64,000 nt of DNA from Actinomyces ruminis (GCF_002154335.2 NZ_MTPX02000031.1:1-64000), one strand, 5' to 3'; numbered from the stretch's first letter, positions 46,730-56,496 are shown. The notes: generated by a model from the letters alone, not told the origin. Numbers and translations: made by a program.

Positions 46730-48066
46730 TTAGCCCGCGTAGCGGGTCAGGCCTTCGAATTCGCCGATGTTGACCTCGACTTCGCCTCCGACACTGACTT
46801 CCACGCCGGTCCGGCCGACTCGGAAGAGACGCATGAGATGGCCCCAGGTAGACAGTTCCTGTCCGAAGGGTCTTCCGTATCGACCTTCGAGGGCCTTGGC
46901 CAGCCACCAGCCCAGCCCCAGCACCTCCCGCGTCTCGTGGGTGACGCCCCGTGGCGGATAGGGCAGGACAGTAACGGTCCACGTGCGAGATGCTCCTCCG
47001 CGTGCCACCTCTCACCGATCAGGGCGGGTCTGCCGTGGAGCTCCCCGGCAGTGGCCCCCATCTTCGTAAGGACATCGATCGCAGGCTCCCCACGCAGCAA
47101 TCCGTCTACCAGGTCCAGGACTTGGGGAATCGTCAGACCCGGTTGCATGGGATGCACCTCCCGAGCTCGTGGCACAGGACGATTGGTGCGGGCGGGCCCC
47201 GCCTCCACGAGGGCGCGCAGCTTCTCCAGACTGATGCCCGGGCGTGGCGTGTCCTCTTCGTCATCCCACCCCGGCTCGGGGACGGGGATCTCCGCTCCGA
47301 GGGTGCTGTAGCGACCCGGCGTCATAATGAATAGATCCCCGGTGCGCAGATCGAAGCCCTCGACGTCGAGAAGCCGGATGTCCGTGGCCAGCCCGCCTCC
47401 CGCCAGCCCCGCCAGGATGTCGGCGACTGTCAGACGATGATGGCGGAGCACAGGCGGCGGGACCAACAACCGACTAGGCTCGGCCTGCCCATCACGACTC
47501 GTGGCCACGATCTCGATACCCTCGGGGTTCGCCGCCATGCGGACTCTGCTCCAAGGGGAGGTGGCGGGCATCTCCCACAGGTAGGCGAAGTGCCTGCGCC
47601 ATTCCGGCGGAGTGAGCGCCACATCCAGAGGCCAATCACCCATTACGGGGTCTAGGGTGTCCTCCAGCCCCGCCCAGGTTGCAACCGTAGTAGCCGAATC
47701 GGGATCCCACATCTCCACCAGGCGGTCACTGGGTTCCTGATCGATCCCGACCAACCACAGGTAGGGCAGGGAGTAGTCCAAGACGCCGTACTTGAACCAC
47801 CGGTACTCGATGTCGTCGACCACCTCCGTGCTGAAGGACTGCACCTTGAGGCTGTAGTCGGTGCCGATCCCCTTACCGGCACCGACCTGCACGACGCGAT
47901 CATCGAGGAACCAGCGGAACCTCACGCCCGGACCCACCATTTCCCGTGGCGGCGAGCCCAGGAGCGCGGCCGTGTCCAGGAGGAACCGGTGCACATCTTC
48001 CTGGCTGACGTCGACGTCGAGCAGGGCGGCGGCTCGTTCCTCCAGTACAGCGGCAGGGGCGTCCAT
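46730..48066 (-). CDS. Hypothetical protein of about 445 residues (frameshifted)
   Basis: From GTG or ATG at 48066 (MDAPAAVLEERAAALLDVDV). Soluble, acidic and Trp-rich, with MWDPDSATTVATWAGLEDTL, WRRHFAYLWEMPATSPWSRV and HRLTVADILAGLAGGGLATD. The frame is lost near 46985. The proper end is TWTVTVLPYPPRGVTHETRE then VLGLGWWLAKALEGRYGRPF and ends EGLTRYAG at 46730. Not recognised. Actinobacterial secretion-effector or immunity loci often hold proteins of this look, but nothing here proves that role. Confidence 0.6.
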
Positions 48067-48398
48067 TTTGTTCTCCTCCGGTTGCAGGCGCTCGCAGGTG
48101 CCGGGGTGCGGCCAGGGCGGACCGAGGTGCTACTCGGTGTAGTGGGCCGTGGGCCTGGTCCCGCCGTGAATGAAACGCTGGAATCATACGGGTTCCGCAT
48201 CAGGCCTGGCAGGCGTGGGCGGCGCTTGTCATCGATTAAGCGTCACCCGTAGCCAGGGCCGCACACCACTGCTCAGCGACTAAGACCCACGAACCGTCAT
48301 GTTGAGTGCCGTACCGTCGACCAGGCACAAGTACTGTCAGCCTCAGTAGGGGCGTCGTGAGAGCGGCGGATGCCTGATAAGGGACGAGGGAGAAACCG
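48067..48398. other. Intergenic stretch with a partial MITE-like motif
   Basis: No gene seen. GAAACGCTGGAATCATACGG near 48171 resembles the interior of the MITE-like elements (AAACGTTGGAAT) but lacks their ends, so it may be a decayed copy. A ribosome site for the 48399 gene lies at its right end. Confidence 0.4.
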
Positions 48399-48632
48399 AT
48401 GGAGATACCGGTCGGAATCACCGGGAGAATTCTCGATGGGGAGTACGCGGGCTGGAACATCGAAGTGATGGACGACACCGAGGGGACCGGCGGCTACTAC
48501 ATCTTCCTCACTCGTGGCGAGCAGGGGTACGACGACTGGGTGGAGGACGCCGATAGCCTCCGAGGCTACTTCGAGGAGACGAATTGGCGTATCAACTGGG
48601 GTGCGGTGGCTGGCGCCAGCATCGACGACTGA
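48399..48632 (+). CDS. Small acidic hypothetical protein, possible immunity-type
   Basis: 77 residues from ATG 48399 with GAGGGAGA upstream. It contains GRILDGEYAGWNIEVMDDTE then GGYYIFLTRGEQGYDDWVED and ends in SLRGYFEETNWRINW: a compact beta-alpha protein with many Asp, Glu, Trp and Tyr. This style is common among small immunity and toxin-neutralising proteins, and similar short proteins occur in actinobacteria. It is divergent from the hypothetical gene at 46730, so it is not an obvious operon partner. Function unknown. Confidence 0.65.
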   Translation: MEIPVGITGRILDGEYAGWNIEVMDDTEGTGGYYIFLTRGEQGYDDWVEDADSLRGYFEETNWRINWGAVAGASIDD

Positions 48633-48642
48633 GCTCGGCATG

Positions 48643-48665
48643 TAACTGGTGCCGGTCTCGGTGAG
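48643..48665. repeat. Dispersed repeat half-unit, copy D
   Basis: TAACTGGTGCCGGTCTCGGT, a single half-unit in the opposite orientation to copies B and C, between the small acidic gene and purD. Confidence 0.45.
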
Positions 48666-48704
48666 GGGCGGGACGGATCGCGACGAGACCGTTAGGCTGG
48701 GGGC

Positions 48705-49958
48705 GTGAAGATCCTGCTGCTGGGGTCCGGCGCGCGCGAGCACGCCCTGGCCCGCGCCCTCGCTTCCGACTCCGCCACCACCGAACTCGTCGTCGCCCCC
48801 GGCAACCCCGGCACGGCCGACATCGCCACCAACATCAAGATCGACCCCACCTCCCCGGAGGAGGTGGTGGACCTGGCCACCCAGATGGCCGCCGACCTAG
48901 TTGTCGTCGGCCCGGAGGCGCCGCTGGTCGCCGGGGTCGCCGACGCCGTCCGCGACGCCGGCATCCCGGTCTTCGGACCCGGCGCCGAGGCCGCCCAGCT
49001 GGAGGGCTCCAAGTCCTTCGCCAAGCGGGTCATGGCGTCGGCCGGCGTGCCCACCGCCGACTCCGTCACCTGCACCACCGAGGCCGACCTGACCACCGCC
49101 TTGCAGAACTTCGGCGCGCCCTACGTCGTCAAGGATGACGGCCTGGCCGCCGGCAAGGGCGTCGTGGTCACCTCCGACTTCGAGGCCGCCCTCGCCCACG
49201 GGCGCGCCTGCCTGGCCAAGGAGGGTGGGGCCGTCGTCGTCGAGGACTACCTCAACGGCCCGGAGGTCTCCCTGTTCTGCGTCTGCGACGGCGCCACCGT
49301 CCGCCCGCTCGCCCCCGCCCAGGACTTCAAGCGGCTGGGCGACGGTGACGTCGGCCCCAACACCGGTGGCATGGGCGCCTACACGCCGCTGACCTGGGCG
49401 CCCGCCGACCTGACCGAGCAGGTACTGCGCGAGGTCGCCCAGCCGGTGGTCGATGAGATGGCCCGCCGCGGCACCGCCTTCATCGGCCTGCTCTACTGTG
49501 GCCTGGCCCTGACCGACAAGGGCGTGCGCGTGGTCGAGTTCAACGTGCGTTTCGGCGACCCCGAGACCCAGGCCGTCCTGGCCCGCCTGGACTCCTCCCT
49601 GGCCGAGCTCCTGCTGGCCGCCGCCACCGGACGCCTGGCCGAGGTGCCCGCGCCCCGCTGGTCGGAGCGGGCCGCCGTCGACGTCGTGGTGGCCGCCCCC
49701 GGTTACCCGGGCACCGTCACCACCGGCGGCCTGATCACCGGCATCCCCGACGCCGAGGCCCTGGACGGTGTCCACGTCCTGCACGCCGGCACCGCCCGCG
49801 ACGATGACGGCAACCTGATCGCCTCCGGCGGGCGGGTGCTGTCCGTGGTCGCCCTGGGGGAGACGGTGGCCGATGCTCGCGCCCGTGCCTACGAGGCCGT
49901 CGCCAAGATCCACCTCGACGGCGCCCAGTACCGCACCGACATCGCCGCCGGGCGCTGA
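48705..49958 (+). CDS. purD: Phosphoribosylamine-glycine ligase
   Basis: 417 residues from GTG 48705. It starts MKILLLGSGAREHALARAL and has the ATP-grasp elements YVVKDDGLAAGKGVVV, VVEDYLNGPEVSLF and GPNTGGMGAYTP, then RFGDPETQAVL (signature). It makes GAR in purine synthesis. It is unbroken and opens a purine cluster (purD, purC, purS, purQ) interleaved with membrane-protein genes. Confidence 0.97.
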   Translation: MKILLLGSGAREHALARALASDSATTELVVAPGNPGTADIATNIKIDPTSPEEVVDLATQMAADLVVVGPEAPLVAGVADAVRDAGIPVFGPGAEAAQLEGSKSFAKRVMASAGVPTADSVTCTTEADLTTALQNFGAPYVVKDDGLAAGKGVVVTSDFEAALAHGRACLAKEGGAVVVEDYLNGPEVSLFCVCDGATVRPLAPAQDFKRLGDGDVGPNTGGMGAYTPLTWAPADLTEQVLREVAQPVVDEMARRGTAFIGLLYCGLALTDKGVRVVEFNVRFGDPETQAVLARLDSSLAELLLAAATGRLAEVPAPRWSERAAVDVVVAAPGYPGTVTTGGLITGIPDAEALDGVHVLHAGTARDDDGNLIASGGRVLSVVALGETVADARARAYEAVAKIHLDGAQYRTDIAAGR

Positions 49959-49961
49959 CTC

Positions 49962-50588
49962 GTGCGTGTAAGGCCCCCACAGCCCCCACGGCCGGAGTCC
50001 GACGGGAACCTCCCCGCCGCCCCGACGGCGCCCGGGCCGCTGCTGTCCAAACGCGCGGGCAGCGCCGTGGCCATCGTTATGGCGGTGCTGTTCGCGGGCA
50101 TGGTGGGGTTGTGGTTTGCCCCGGCGACCGGACCGGCCGGGTTGCTGCACGCCCTGTGGTTCACCTCCGGCTGCACCTTCTGGTTCCTGGCCTTCCTCCT
50201 GGTGACTGTTGCGGCCGCGCGCCGACGCCGGGCGCTGGGCGGCCAACGCCGCGCCCCGGTCATTGCCGGCTTCGCGGTCTTCGGCACGATCATATTGGCG
50301 CTCGGGTTGGTGACGGTGTGGTCGAGTTCCCTGCTGGCGGTTGACCTGGTTCGCGGCACGAGCACCGTGGAGGCGGCCCGCTGCATTCGCATCGACTACG
50401 GATCGCGTAGCAATTTCGACGATGCGGTGCTCGCCCTGCCCGACGGCACCACCGCCAGCAGCGAGCTCTCGTTTGCCTTCAAAACCGACGCCGACCGGGA
50501 GCTGCGTGCGCTGTGTGGCACCGACGCCACCTTCACCATGGAGTACTGGCCGGCCACCGCCACCGTCCGCCGGGTTGCCGCGGAATGA
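49962..50588 (+). CDS. Hypothetical membrane protein between purD and purC
   Basis: 208 residues from GTG 49962, three bases after the purD stop. Three hydrophobic segments (VAIVMAVLFAGMVGLWFA, ALWFTSGCTFWFLAFLLVTV and AGFAVFGTIILALGLVTVW) are followed by a soluble domain of about 85 residues (AARCIRIDYGSRSNFDDAVL). No family recognised. The tight spacing implies cotranscription with purD, but no metabolic link is evident. Confidence 0.65.
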   Translation: MRVRPPQPPRPESDGNLPAAPTAPGPLLSKRAGSAVAIVMAVLFAGMVGLWFAPATGPAGLLHALWFTSGCTFWFLAFLLVTVAAARRRRALGGQRRAPVIAGFAVFGTIILALGLVTVWSSSLLAVDLVRGTSTVEAARCIRIDYGSRSNFDDAVLALPDGTTASSELSFAFKTDADRELRALCGTDATFTMEYWPATATVRRVAAE

Positions 50589-50633
50589 GCTACGCCGATC
50601 GCCGTCGGCACCTGGCGGTGGCAGGATGGGGCC

Positions 50634-51587
50634 ATGAGCGAGACCAGCACCCCTGACGCCGCCGCCCCGCCGGGAGCCGCACAAGCGCCGTCGGCTCCCG
50701 CCCTGCCCGGCTGGGAGCACGTCGCTTCCGGCAAGGTACGTGACGTCTACGCCCCCGCCGACGCCGGCCCTTGGGCAGGGCAGGACGTGCTGCTGCTGGT
50801 CGCCTCCGACCGCATCAGCGCCTATGACCACATCCTGTCCACGCCGGTGCCGGACAAGGGCAAGGTGCTCACCGCCCTGTCCGTGTGGTGGTTCGACCAG
50901 CTCGCCGACATTGTCCCCAGCCACCTGGTGAGCCTGGACGTGCCCGCGGCGGTTGTGGGCCGCGCCATGATCTGCCGCCGCCTGGAGATGTACCCGGTCG
51001 AGTGCGTCGCCCGTGGCTATCTCACCGGTTCCGGCCTGGTCGAGTACCGCGACTCGGGCACCGTATGCGGCCTGCCGCTGCCCGCGGGACTGACCGAGGC
51101 CTCGCGCCTGCCCGAGCCGATCTTCACCCCCGCCGCCAAGGCGGAACTCGGCGAGCACGACGAGAACGTCTCCTTCGAGCGCGTGGTGGAGATGGTTGGC
51201 CGCGACGCCGCCGAAGCGCTGCGTGAGACCACCCTCGCCTTGTACACCCGCGCCGCCGACATCGCCCGCGAGCGCGGCATCATCCTGGCCGACACCAAGT
51301 TCGAGTTCGGCCAGGACCCGGCCACCGGCCGTCTGATCCTGGGCGACGAGGTGCTCACCCCCGACTCCTCTCGCTTCTGGCCCGCCGACGCCTGGACGCC
51401 GGGCCGCCCCACCCCCTCCTTCGACAAGCAGTACGTGCGCGACTGGCTCACCTCCCCCGCCTCCGGCTGGGACCGATGCTCCGGCGAGGTGCCGCCGACC
51501 CTGCCGGACGACGTCGTTGAGCGCACCCGGCAGCGCTACCTGGAGGCCTACGAGCGGCTGACCGGCGCCCCACTGGAGCTGCCATGA
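50634..51587 (+). CDS. purC: SAICAR synthetase
   Basis: 317 residues. Signatures: [10 protein letters not shown] near the N-terminus, [43 protein letters not shown] and [13 protein letters not shown]. It couples aspartate to CAIR with ATP. It has a 25-residue Ala/Pro leader before the catalytic domain, and its stop overlaps the next start (ATGA). It is unbroken. Confidence 0.97.
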   Translation: MSETSTPDAAAPPGAAQAPSAPALPGWEHVASGKVRDVYAPADAGPWAGQDVLLLVASDRISAYDHILSTPVPDKGKVLTALSVWWFDQLADIVPSHLVSLDVPAAVVGRAMICRRLEMYPVECVARGYLTGSGLVEYRDSGTVCGLPLPAGLTEASRLPEPIFTPAAKAELGEHDENVSFERVVEMVGRDAAEALRETTLALYTRAADIARERGIILADTKFEFGQDPATGRLILGDEVLTPDSSRFWPADAWTPGRPTPSFDKQYVRDWLTSPASGWDRCSGEVPPTLPDDVVERTRQRYLEAYERLTGAPLELP

Positions 51588-52180
51588 GCGTTCCTCGCGC
51601 AACCCCGGACCCAGCCGCTGTGCGCACGACCCGCTCCTTCCAACCGGGCCCCGGCTTCGTGGCCGCCCTGGTCGCCGTCGGCGCGGTGCTGCTGCTCGCG
51701 CTTGCCGCCGCGGCTGCCGGCGCCTTCGGCGCGACCGGCCTGTCCGCCATCCTCGGTGGCGTGGCGTTGATGATAGTGGGAGTCGGACTGCTGTTGCTGC
51801 TGCGCGTGCCGGCGCGAAGCGTCGTCGTGAACGCCCCCCGGCTGCGGCTGGAGCGCAACCGGGCACGGATGGCGCGCCACAGCGGTGGGAGGCAGAGGAC
51901 TGCCACCCCGGGGCACCCGGAAGAAACAGTGCCGCTGACGGTGCCCGGCACCGACCTCATCATTCCCGACTCCGGTGGACGGCGGGAGCTGACCACGCTT
52001 GACGTCGTGAGCGGACCGCTGACCACCGCGCTGGCCACCACCGCCGCGGGGCGGAAGGCCGATGAGCTGCTGGCCGGAACCACGATCGGTGAGACGGTGA
52101 TCCGGGTCCTGCAGCTGCTGGCGGGCACACTCGGATTCCTGCTGCTCGCCTCGGGCTGGCTTCAATCCTTGGGCAGGTGA
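51584..52180 (+). CDS. Hypothetical membrane protein downstream of purC
   Basis: 198 residues with two N-terminal helices ([20 protein letters not shown] and [20 protein letters not shown]), a polar middle and a C-terminal helix ([20 protein letters not shown]). It is unrecognised. The four-base overlap with purC indicates coupled translation. It pairs with the following membrane gene, which starts four bases after its stop. Confidence 0.62.
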   Translation: MSVPRATPDPAAVRTTRSFQPGPGFVAALVAVGAVLLLALAAAAAGAFGATGLSAILGGVALMIVGVGLLLLLRVPARSVVVNAPRLRLERNRARMARHSGGRQRTATPGHPEETVPLTVPGTDLIIPDSGGRRELTTLDVVSGPLTTALATTAAGRKADELLAGTTIGETVIRVLQLLAGTLGFLLLASGWLQSLGR

Positions 52181-52184
52181 TCGC

Positions 52185-53051
52185 GTGACGCCGCCGCTGC
52201 GCGACCGCCGCCCCGAGGATGAGCGCGGCCCCGTCGACTGGGGCACTGGGGAGCGGGCCAAAGCCTACGCCGCACAGGGCGGCGCGCGGGCCCGCGCTTA
52301 CGCAGAGGCCGACGCGGAGCCCGACGTGGACTGGGGCTCTCCGGTCTCCCCCACCGACGCGCCGCGCGCCCGCCGGGATGCTCCGGGAACCGATTGGGGC
52401 GTGGGCCGCGGGCCAGCGCCTGCTACCAGCGGGACGCCCGGCCGCACTCCCTGGCCGCAGGCGGTGCGCCGTCAGCGTCTGGCCGGCATCCTGTTCGCCC
52501 TGGCCGGCCTGGCCCTGGCGACCTGGTCGGCAATGAACCTGGCCACGAACGCCGAAGCGGGGCATCCCTGGTTGCCGCCGTGGCTCGTCGTCGTACTCGG
52601 TGGGGCCGGACTGGTCTCCGCCGCCGGCTACCTGGCGTGGGCCGGCGGCACCGCCGTGCGTCGGGAGGCCGAGCGGTGGGAACCCACCGTGGTGGATGCC
52701 GCGGCGGGGCTGACTTCGGGCACCGTCGACGTCGCCGACCCGCATCATCTGCTGACCGCGTCCGGCTCCTCGGGACCCGCGCTGCCACCGGGGCGGCTGG
52801 GTACGGGCAGCGCCGGGGTGCGCGTGGACTCCGGCCCCAAACCGGTCATGGGCACCTCCACCATGGACCAGTCGGTGCACGCCCCGGCGGGCGTGGCCGG
52901 GGCGGTCGGCGGCTTCATGCTCGCCGCCGCCGTGGTATGCGCGATCCTCGCCCTGGTACTGGGTACCGAGTGGCTGCTAGGAACGGTGGCCCTGGCACTC
53001 GGTGGCATCCTCGCCGTGCGCCTGGCCGGCGACTGGCTCGGCACGATCTGA
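52185..53051 (+). CDS. Hypothetical membrane protein before the purS gap
   Basis: 288 residues from GTG 52185. A charged N-terminus with two VDWG boxes and one DWG (PVDWGTGERAKAYAAQGG, DVDWGSP, TDWGVG) comes before four helices (LAGILFALAGLALATWSA, WLVVVLGGAGLVSAAGYLAW, VGGFMLAAAVVCAILALVLG and WLLGTVALALGGILAVRL). No family recognised. The repeated WG boxes may bind a partner. It is transcriptionally linked with the preceding membrane gene. Confidence 0.62.
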   Translation: MTPPLRDRRPEDERGPVDWGTGERAKAYAAQGGARARAYAEADAEPDVDWGSPVSPTDAPRARRDAPGTDWGVGRGPAPATSGTPGRTPWPQAVRRQRLAGILFALAGLALATWSAMNLATNAEAGHPWLPPWLVVVLGGAGLVSAAGYLAWAGGTAVRREAERWEPTVVDAAAGLTSGTVDVADPHHLLTASGSSGPALPPGRLGTGSAGVRVDSGPKPVMGTSTMDQSVHAPAGVAGAVGGFMLAAAVVCAILALVLGTEWLLGTVALALGGILAVRLAGDWLGTI

Positions 53052-53089
53052 GGCCCGAGGTCCTAAGGACCCTCGCCCACATTCCCCTC

Positions 53090-53137
53090 ACCGAGACCCA
53101 CATGAGATACACATCGAGACCGGTAGATGTGACGGCG
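53090..53137. repeat. Dispersed paired repeat, copy E
   Basis: ACCGAGACCCACATGAGATA then CATCGAGACCGGTAGATGTG. The second unit is close to the family core; the first is decayed. Confidence 0.5.
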
Positions 53138-53373
53138 TGCGGACGGTATGGCCCATGTGCGGACCCTGAAGTAGAGCCCAGCTCCTCATCGCTTCAATCG
53201 GCTTCAGTTGTGCTATTGGTGCCGGTTTCGGGTCTCTTCCGGCGGGGTGCTCCGAGCGGGACTCGCGGCCCGGGCCGGTGATGAACTCTCGCCGGGTGGC
53301 GAGGCGTCCGGGGCGGGGCGGGCCGCGACGCAGAGGCTGCTTCGTGTGCTGTGCGGGCTTGGACAACTACAGC

Positions 53374-53432
53374 ACGACCTTGGTGCGCGTTCCACGACCA
53401 CCCCGGGGTCGTGCAACCGGCACCAAGGTCGT
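53374..53432. repeat. 26-bp imperfect inverted repeat (hairpin)
   Basis: ACGACCTTGGTGC...CCACGACC (53374-53399) pairs with GGTCGTGCAACCGGCACCAA and GGTCGT (53407-53432), with three or four mismatches and a 7-base loop. Unusually long for a terminator. Confidence 0.55.
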
Positions 53433-53518
53433 AAACCGCACCGGACACCTCACTGCCAACCCCGCCACCACACCCGCAAATGCACAAGCCGCGGTTACTT
53501 CTGCCGGCTTCGATGCGT

Positions 53519-53562
53519 CATTAGTGCCGGTTTGGGTGTGTTACTGGTGCCGGTTTCGGGAG
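53519..53562. repeat. Dispersed paired repeat, copy G
   Basis: CATTAGTGCCGGTTTGGG then TTACTGGTGCCGGTTTCGGG, opposite in orientation to copies B and C and closest to copy A. Confidence 0.6.
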
Positions 53563-53624
53563 GAGGGACGGGCCGGTAGGCTGGGCGCGGACCCGCTCCC
53601 GCCCGACCGCATCCAGGAGGACCG

Positions 53625-53909
53625 ATGGGACGCATCGTCGTCGAGGTCATGCCCAAGCCCGAGATCCTTGACCCGCAGGGCAAGGCCGTTATGGGTAACC
53701 TTCCCCGCCTAGGATTTGACCAGTTCACGGCGGTGCGCCAGGGGCGCCGCTTCGAGCTCACGGTTGACGGACCCGTCACCGACACCCACCTGGCGGCCGC
53801 CGCCGAGGCCGCGGATAAGCTTCTGTCGAACCCGATCATCGAGGACGTCGTCTCCGTCACCGCCGACCCGGCCGACGGGGACGCCTCGTCGAACTCCGAG
53901 GAGGCCTGA
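53625..53909 (+). CDS. purS: FGAM synthetase subunit PurS
   Basis: 94 residues from ATG 53625 behind AGGAGG. The PurS fold is visible in GRIVVEVMPKPEILDPQGKA and GNLPRLGFDQFTAVRQGRRF. PurS forms a complex with PurQ and PurL. Its stop is directly followed by the purQ GTG. The acidic Ser/Asn tail is a short extension. Confidence 0.94.
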   Translation: MGRIVVEVMPKPEILDPQGKAVMGNLPRLGFDQFTAVRQGRRFELTVDGPVTDTHLAAAAEAADKLLSNPIIEDVVSVTADPADGDASSNSEEA

Positions 53910-54605
53910 GTGACCCGCATCGGCGTCATCACCTTCCCCGGCACGCTCGACGACGTCGACGCCGCCCGCGCCGTCCGGCTCGCCGGCGCCGAACCGGTCT
54001 CCCTATGGCATAAGGACGCGGATCTGCACGGTGTGGACGCCGTCGTCGTACCCGGCGGCTTCTCCTACGGCGACTACCTGCGCTGCGGCGCCATCGCCCG
54101 CTTCGCCCCCGTGATGGACGAGGTCATTGCGGCCGCCGGTCGAGGCATGCCGGTGCTCGGCATCTGCAACGGCTTCCAGATCCTCACCGAGGCCCACCTG
54201 CTGCCCGGCGCGCTCATCCGCAACGACCACCAGAAGTTCATCTGTCGCGAGCAGCGCCTGCGGGTGGAGTCCACCACCACCGCCTGGACCAACTTGTTCG
54301 AGGAGGGGGAGGAAATCGTGGTCCCGCTCAAGAACGGCGAGGGCAACTTCATCGCGTCCCCCGACGAGCTGGACCGCCTTGAGGGCGAGGGGCTTGTTGT
54401 CTTCCGCTACCTGGGCAACCCCAATGGTTCCGCGCGCGACATCGCCGGCGTGCGCAACCAGCGTGGCAACGTCGTCGGCCTGATGCCGCACCCCGAGCAC
54501 GCCGTCGAGCCCGGCTTCGGTCCGGACTCTCCGGCCGGGGCGCGTCAGGGCGTGGACGGGCTGCGCCTGTTCCAGTCCGCCATCAGCGCGCTCGTCGGCG
54601 CCTGA
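53910..54605 (+). CDS. purQ: FGAM synthetase glutaminase subunit PurQ
   Basis: 231 residues from GTG 53910. Class I glutaminase: nucleophile Cys in [13 protein letters not shown], oxyanion [13 protein letters not shown], and the catalytic His/Glu in [12 protein letters not shown]. It supplies ammonia to PurL for FGAM formation. purL is not within the window and the next gene belongs to another unit. Confidence 0.96.
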   Translation: MTRIGVITFPGTLDDVDAARAVRLAGAEPVSLWHKDADLHGVDAVVVPGGFSYGDYLRCGAIARFAPVMDEVIAAAGRGMPVLGICNGFQILTEAHLLPGALIRNDHQKFICREQRLRVESTTTAWTNLFEEGEEIVVPLKNGEGNFIASPDELDRLEGEGLVVFRYLGNPNGSARDIAGVRNQRGNVVGLMPHPEHAVEPGFGPDSPAGARQGVDGLRLFQSAISALVGA

Positions 54606-54655
54606 GGTCGCGGCGCTGAACCCTGTCATCGCGATTGGGATGATGGTCCCATTGC

Positions 54656-54680
54656 ACTTAGTTAAGTAAGTGAGTTAAGT
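54656..54680. promoter_or_regulatory. Candidate operator upstream of the Opp-type operon
   Basis: ACTTAGTTAAGT (54656-54667), an ACTTA/TAAGT dyad, with GTTAAGT repeated 13 bp on (54661-54667 and 54674-54680). The stretch is AT-rich in a GC-rich setting and lies about 105-125 bp before the binding-protein start. A LacI-family regulator is encoded at the other end of the operon, but the site does not have the usual central CG. Confidence 0.4.
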
Positions 54681-54782
54681 TGTGGTGGTCGTTAGAGACC
54701 ATGACCGCTCCAGCGGCGACACCCTTCCCGGCCGCGTCGAGAGGTCCGCGCAACGTTGGCGAATACGGAAAGTAGGCACGCA

Positions 54783-56489
54783 ATGCAGCTGCGCAATGTC
54801 CCCATCACCCGCCGTTCCTTCCTGGCCTCGACGGCAGCGGCCGCCGCCGTCGGCACCCTCGCCGCCTGCGGAGGAGGTTCGGGATCAAGCTCGTCCAGCG
54901 GAGGGGCGGGTGCCTCCGGCGGCGGCACCCTCACCATCTTCAATGGGGCGACGGGTACCGTCACCGCCAACTTCAACCCCCAGAGCCCGACGGCGCTCCA
55001 GCCCACGCGCGGCGTCATCTACGAGCCCCTGTTCTTCTACAACCTCGTCACCGGCGAGGACCCTCAGCCGATGCTGGGCACGGAGTACAGCTGGAACGAC
55101 GACGGCACGGTCCTGACGGTTAAGACCCGCGAGGGTGTCACCTGGTCCGACGGTGAGCCCTTCACCGCCAACGACGTGGCCTTCACCTTCAACCTCATCC
55201 AGAAGACACCAGCACTGAACACATCCGGGCTGGCAGCCACGGCGGAGGCACCCGACGACACCACCGTGGTGCTCACCTTCCAGCAGACGTCTTTCACCTC
55301 AGAGGCGGACACCCTGGGAAACCAGGCGATCCTCCCCGAGCACCTGTGGAAGGACGTCGCCGAACCCGACACCTACACCAATGAGGAACCCGTGGGTACG
55401 GGTCCCTTCATGCTGGACAGTGTCTCCTCCCAGTCCTACTCCCTGGTCGCCAACGAGAACTACTGGAACGGCAAGCCGCAGGTCGAAGAGATTCGCTACA
55501 TCTCCCTGGAAAACGCCGACTCGGCCTCCGCCTCCCTGGTCGCCGGTGAGGTCGACTGGATGAGCGCCTTCCTGCCGAGCATCGACGACATCATCGCCTC
55601 CAACCCGGACCTCACCTACGTAAACACCCCGACACTGACCAGCTGCATATACGCGTCCTGCAACCCCGACCTCGGCTCCACCGGCCCGCAGACCGACAAG
55701 GCGGTGCGGCAGGCGATCTACTACGCGATGGACCGCAGCCAACTCAACCAGCTGGCCGGCGGCGGACTCGCTGGCGAGGCATCGCCCTCATACCTGGTCC
55801 CCGGGCGCGACGACGACTGGATCGTCGACCAGAACAACCTAGTCGTGCCGCAGAGCGCGGACGTTGCGAAGGCCAAGCAGATCCTCGAAGACGCGGGCTG
55901 GACCGAGGGATCCGACGGGGTCCGCGTCAAGGATGGCGAGCGCTTGGCGCTGACCATCCAGACTGTGACCGGTTGGTCGGACTTCATCTCCATCAACGAC
56001 ACCCTGGTGCAGCAACTCGCCGAGGTTGGTATCGAGCTGACCACCTCCCAGGTGTCCTGGAACGAGTGGAACCAGAAGGAGGTCACGGGTGACTTCCAGC
56101 TCTCCCTGGACTCGCTCAACCTGGGCGCCTCCACCGACCCCTACTTCACCTACAACCGCATGCTGCACTCCGACAACACCGAGGAGGTGGGGGAGTCCGC
56201 CACCGGCGGCAACTACAGCCGCTACGTGAATGAGAAGGTCGACGCCGCCATCCGTGCCGCGGGGCAGACCGACGACCCCGAGGACAAGAAGGAGCAGTAC
56301 GGGATCATCCAGGAACAGATCGCCGAGGACCTGCCCTATATCCCGATCTACGTCAACTCCATGCTCACCGAGTTCAACACCTCCCGATACACGGGCTGGC
56401 CCACCGAGGACGACCTGTACGCGCTGCCCGCGTCCTGGGGCAGCTGGTCCTCCGGCATCATCCTGCAGCGCCTGGAGTCCGCCTCCTGA
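54783..56489 (+). CDS. Opp/Dpp-family substrate-binding lipoprotein (SBP_bac_5)
   Basis: 568 residues from ATG 54783 (TTG 54756 is possible). A twin-Arg-like leader (ITRRSFLASTAAAAAVGTLA) ends in LAAC. The SBP_bac_5 domain shows GVIYEPLFFYNLVTGEDPQP, EYSWNDDGTVLTVKTREGVT, WSDGEPFTANDVAFTFNLIQ and YYAMDRSQLNQL. The family binds peptides, but members next to glycosidases often bind oligosaccharides. Here it precedes two permeases, two ATPases, an esterase and a beta-mannosidase, so manno-oligosaccharides are likely. Confidence 0.92.
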   Translation: MQLRNVPITRRSFLASTAAAAAVGTLAACGGGSGSSSSSGGAGASGGGTLTIFNGATGTVTANFNPQSPTALQPTRGVIYEPLFFYNLVTGEDPQPMLGTEYSWNDDGTVLTVKTREGVTWSDGEPFTANDVAFTFNLIQKTPALNTSGLAATAEAPDDTTVVLTFQQTSFTSEADTLGNQAILPEHLWKDVAEPDTYTNEEPVGTGPFMLDSVSSQSYSLVANENYWNGKPQVEEIRYISLENADSASASLVAGEVDWMSAFLPSIDDIIASNPDLTYVNTPTLTSCIYASCNPDLGSTGPQTDKAVRQAIYYAMDRSQLNQLAGGGLAGEASPSYLVPGRDDDWIVDQNNLVVPQSADVAKAKQILEDAGWTEGSDGVRVKDGERLALTIQTVTGWSDFISINDTLVQQLAEVGIELTTSQVSWNEWNQKEVTGDFQLSLDSLNLGASTDPYFTYNRMLHSDNTEEVGESATGGNYSRYVNEKVDAAIRAAGQTDDPEDKKEQYGIIQEQIAEDLPYIPIYVNSMLTEFNTSRYTGWPTEDDLYALPASWGSWSSGIILQRLESAS

Positions 56490-56496
56490 ACCACGA

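Larger units (their letters stand above)
53052..53624. other. Repeat-rich gap before purS
   Basis: No gene. It holds paired repeat E (53090-53137), a half-unit at 53213-53232 (ATTGGTGCCGGTTTCGGG), the long hairpin at 53374-53432 and paired repeat G (53519-53562). The rest is GC-rich and featureless. A purS ribosome site (CCAGGAGGACCG) lies at its right end. Confidence 0.6.

Noticed and set aside
48897-51866. 989-codon open frame on the minus strand
   Set aside because: It is the antisense shadow of purD, the membrane gene and purC. Its product is Gly/Val/Arg/Gln-rich and without domains, a usual artefact of high-GC coding DNA.
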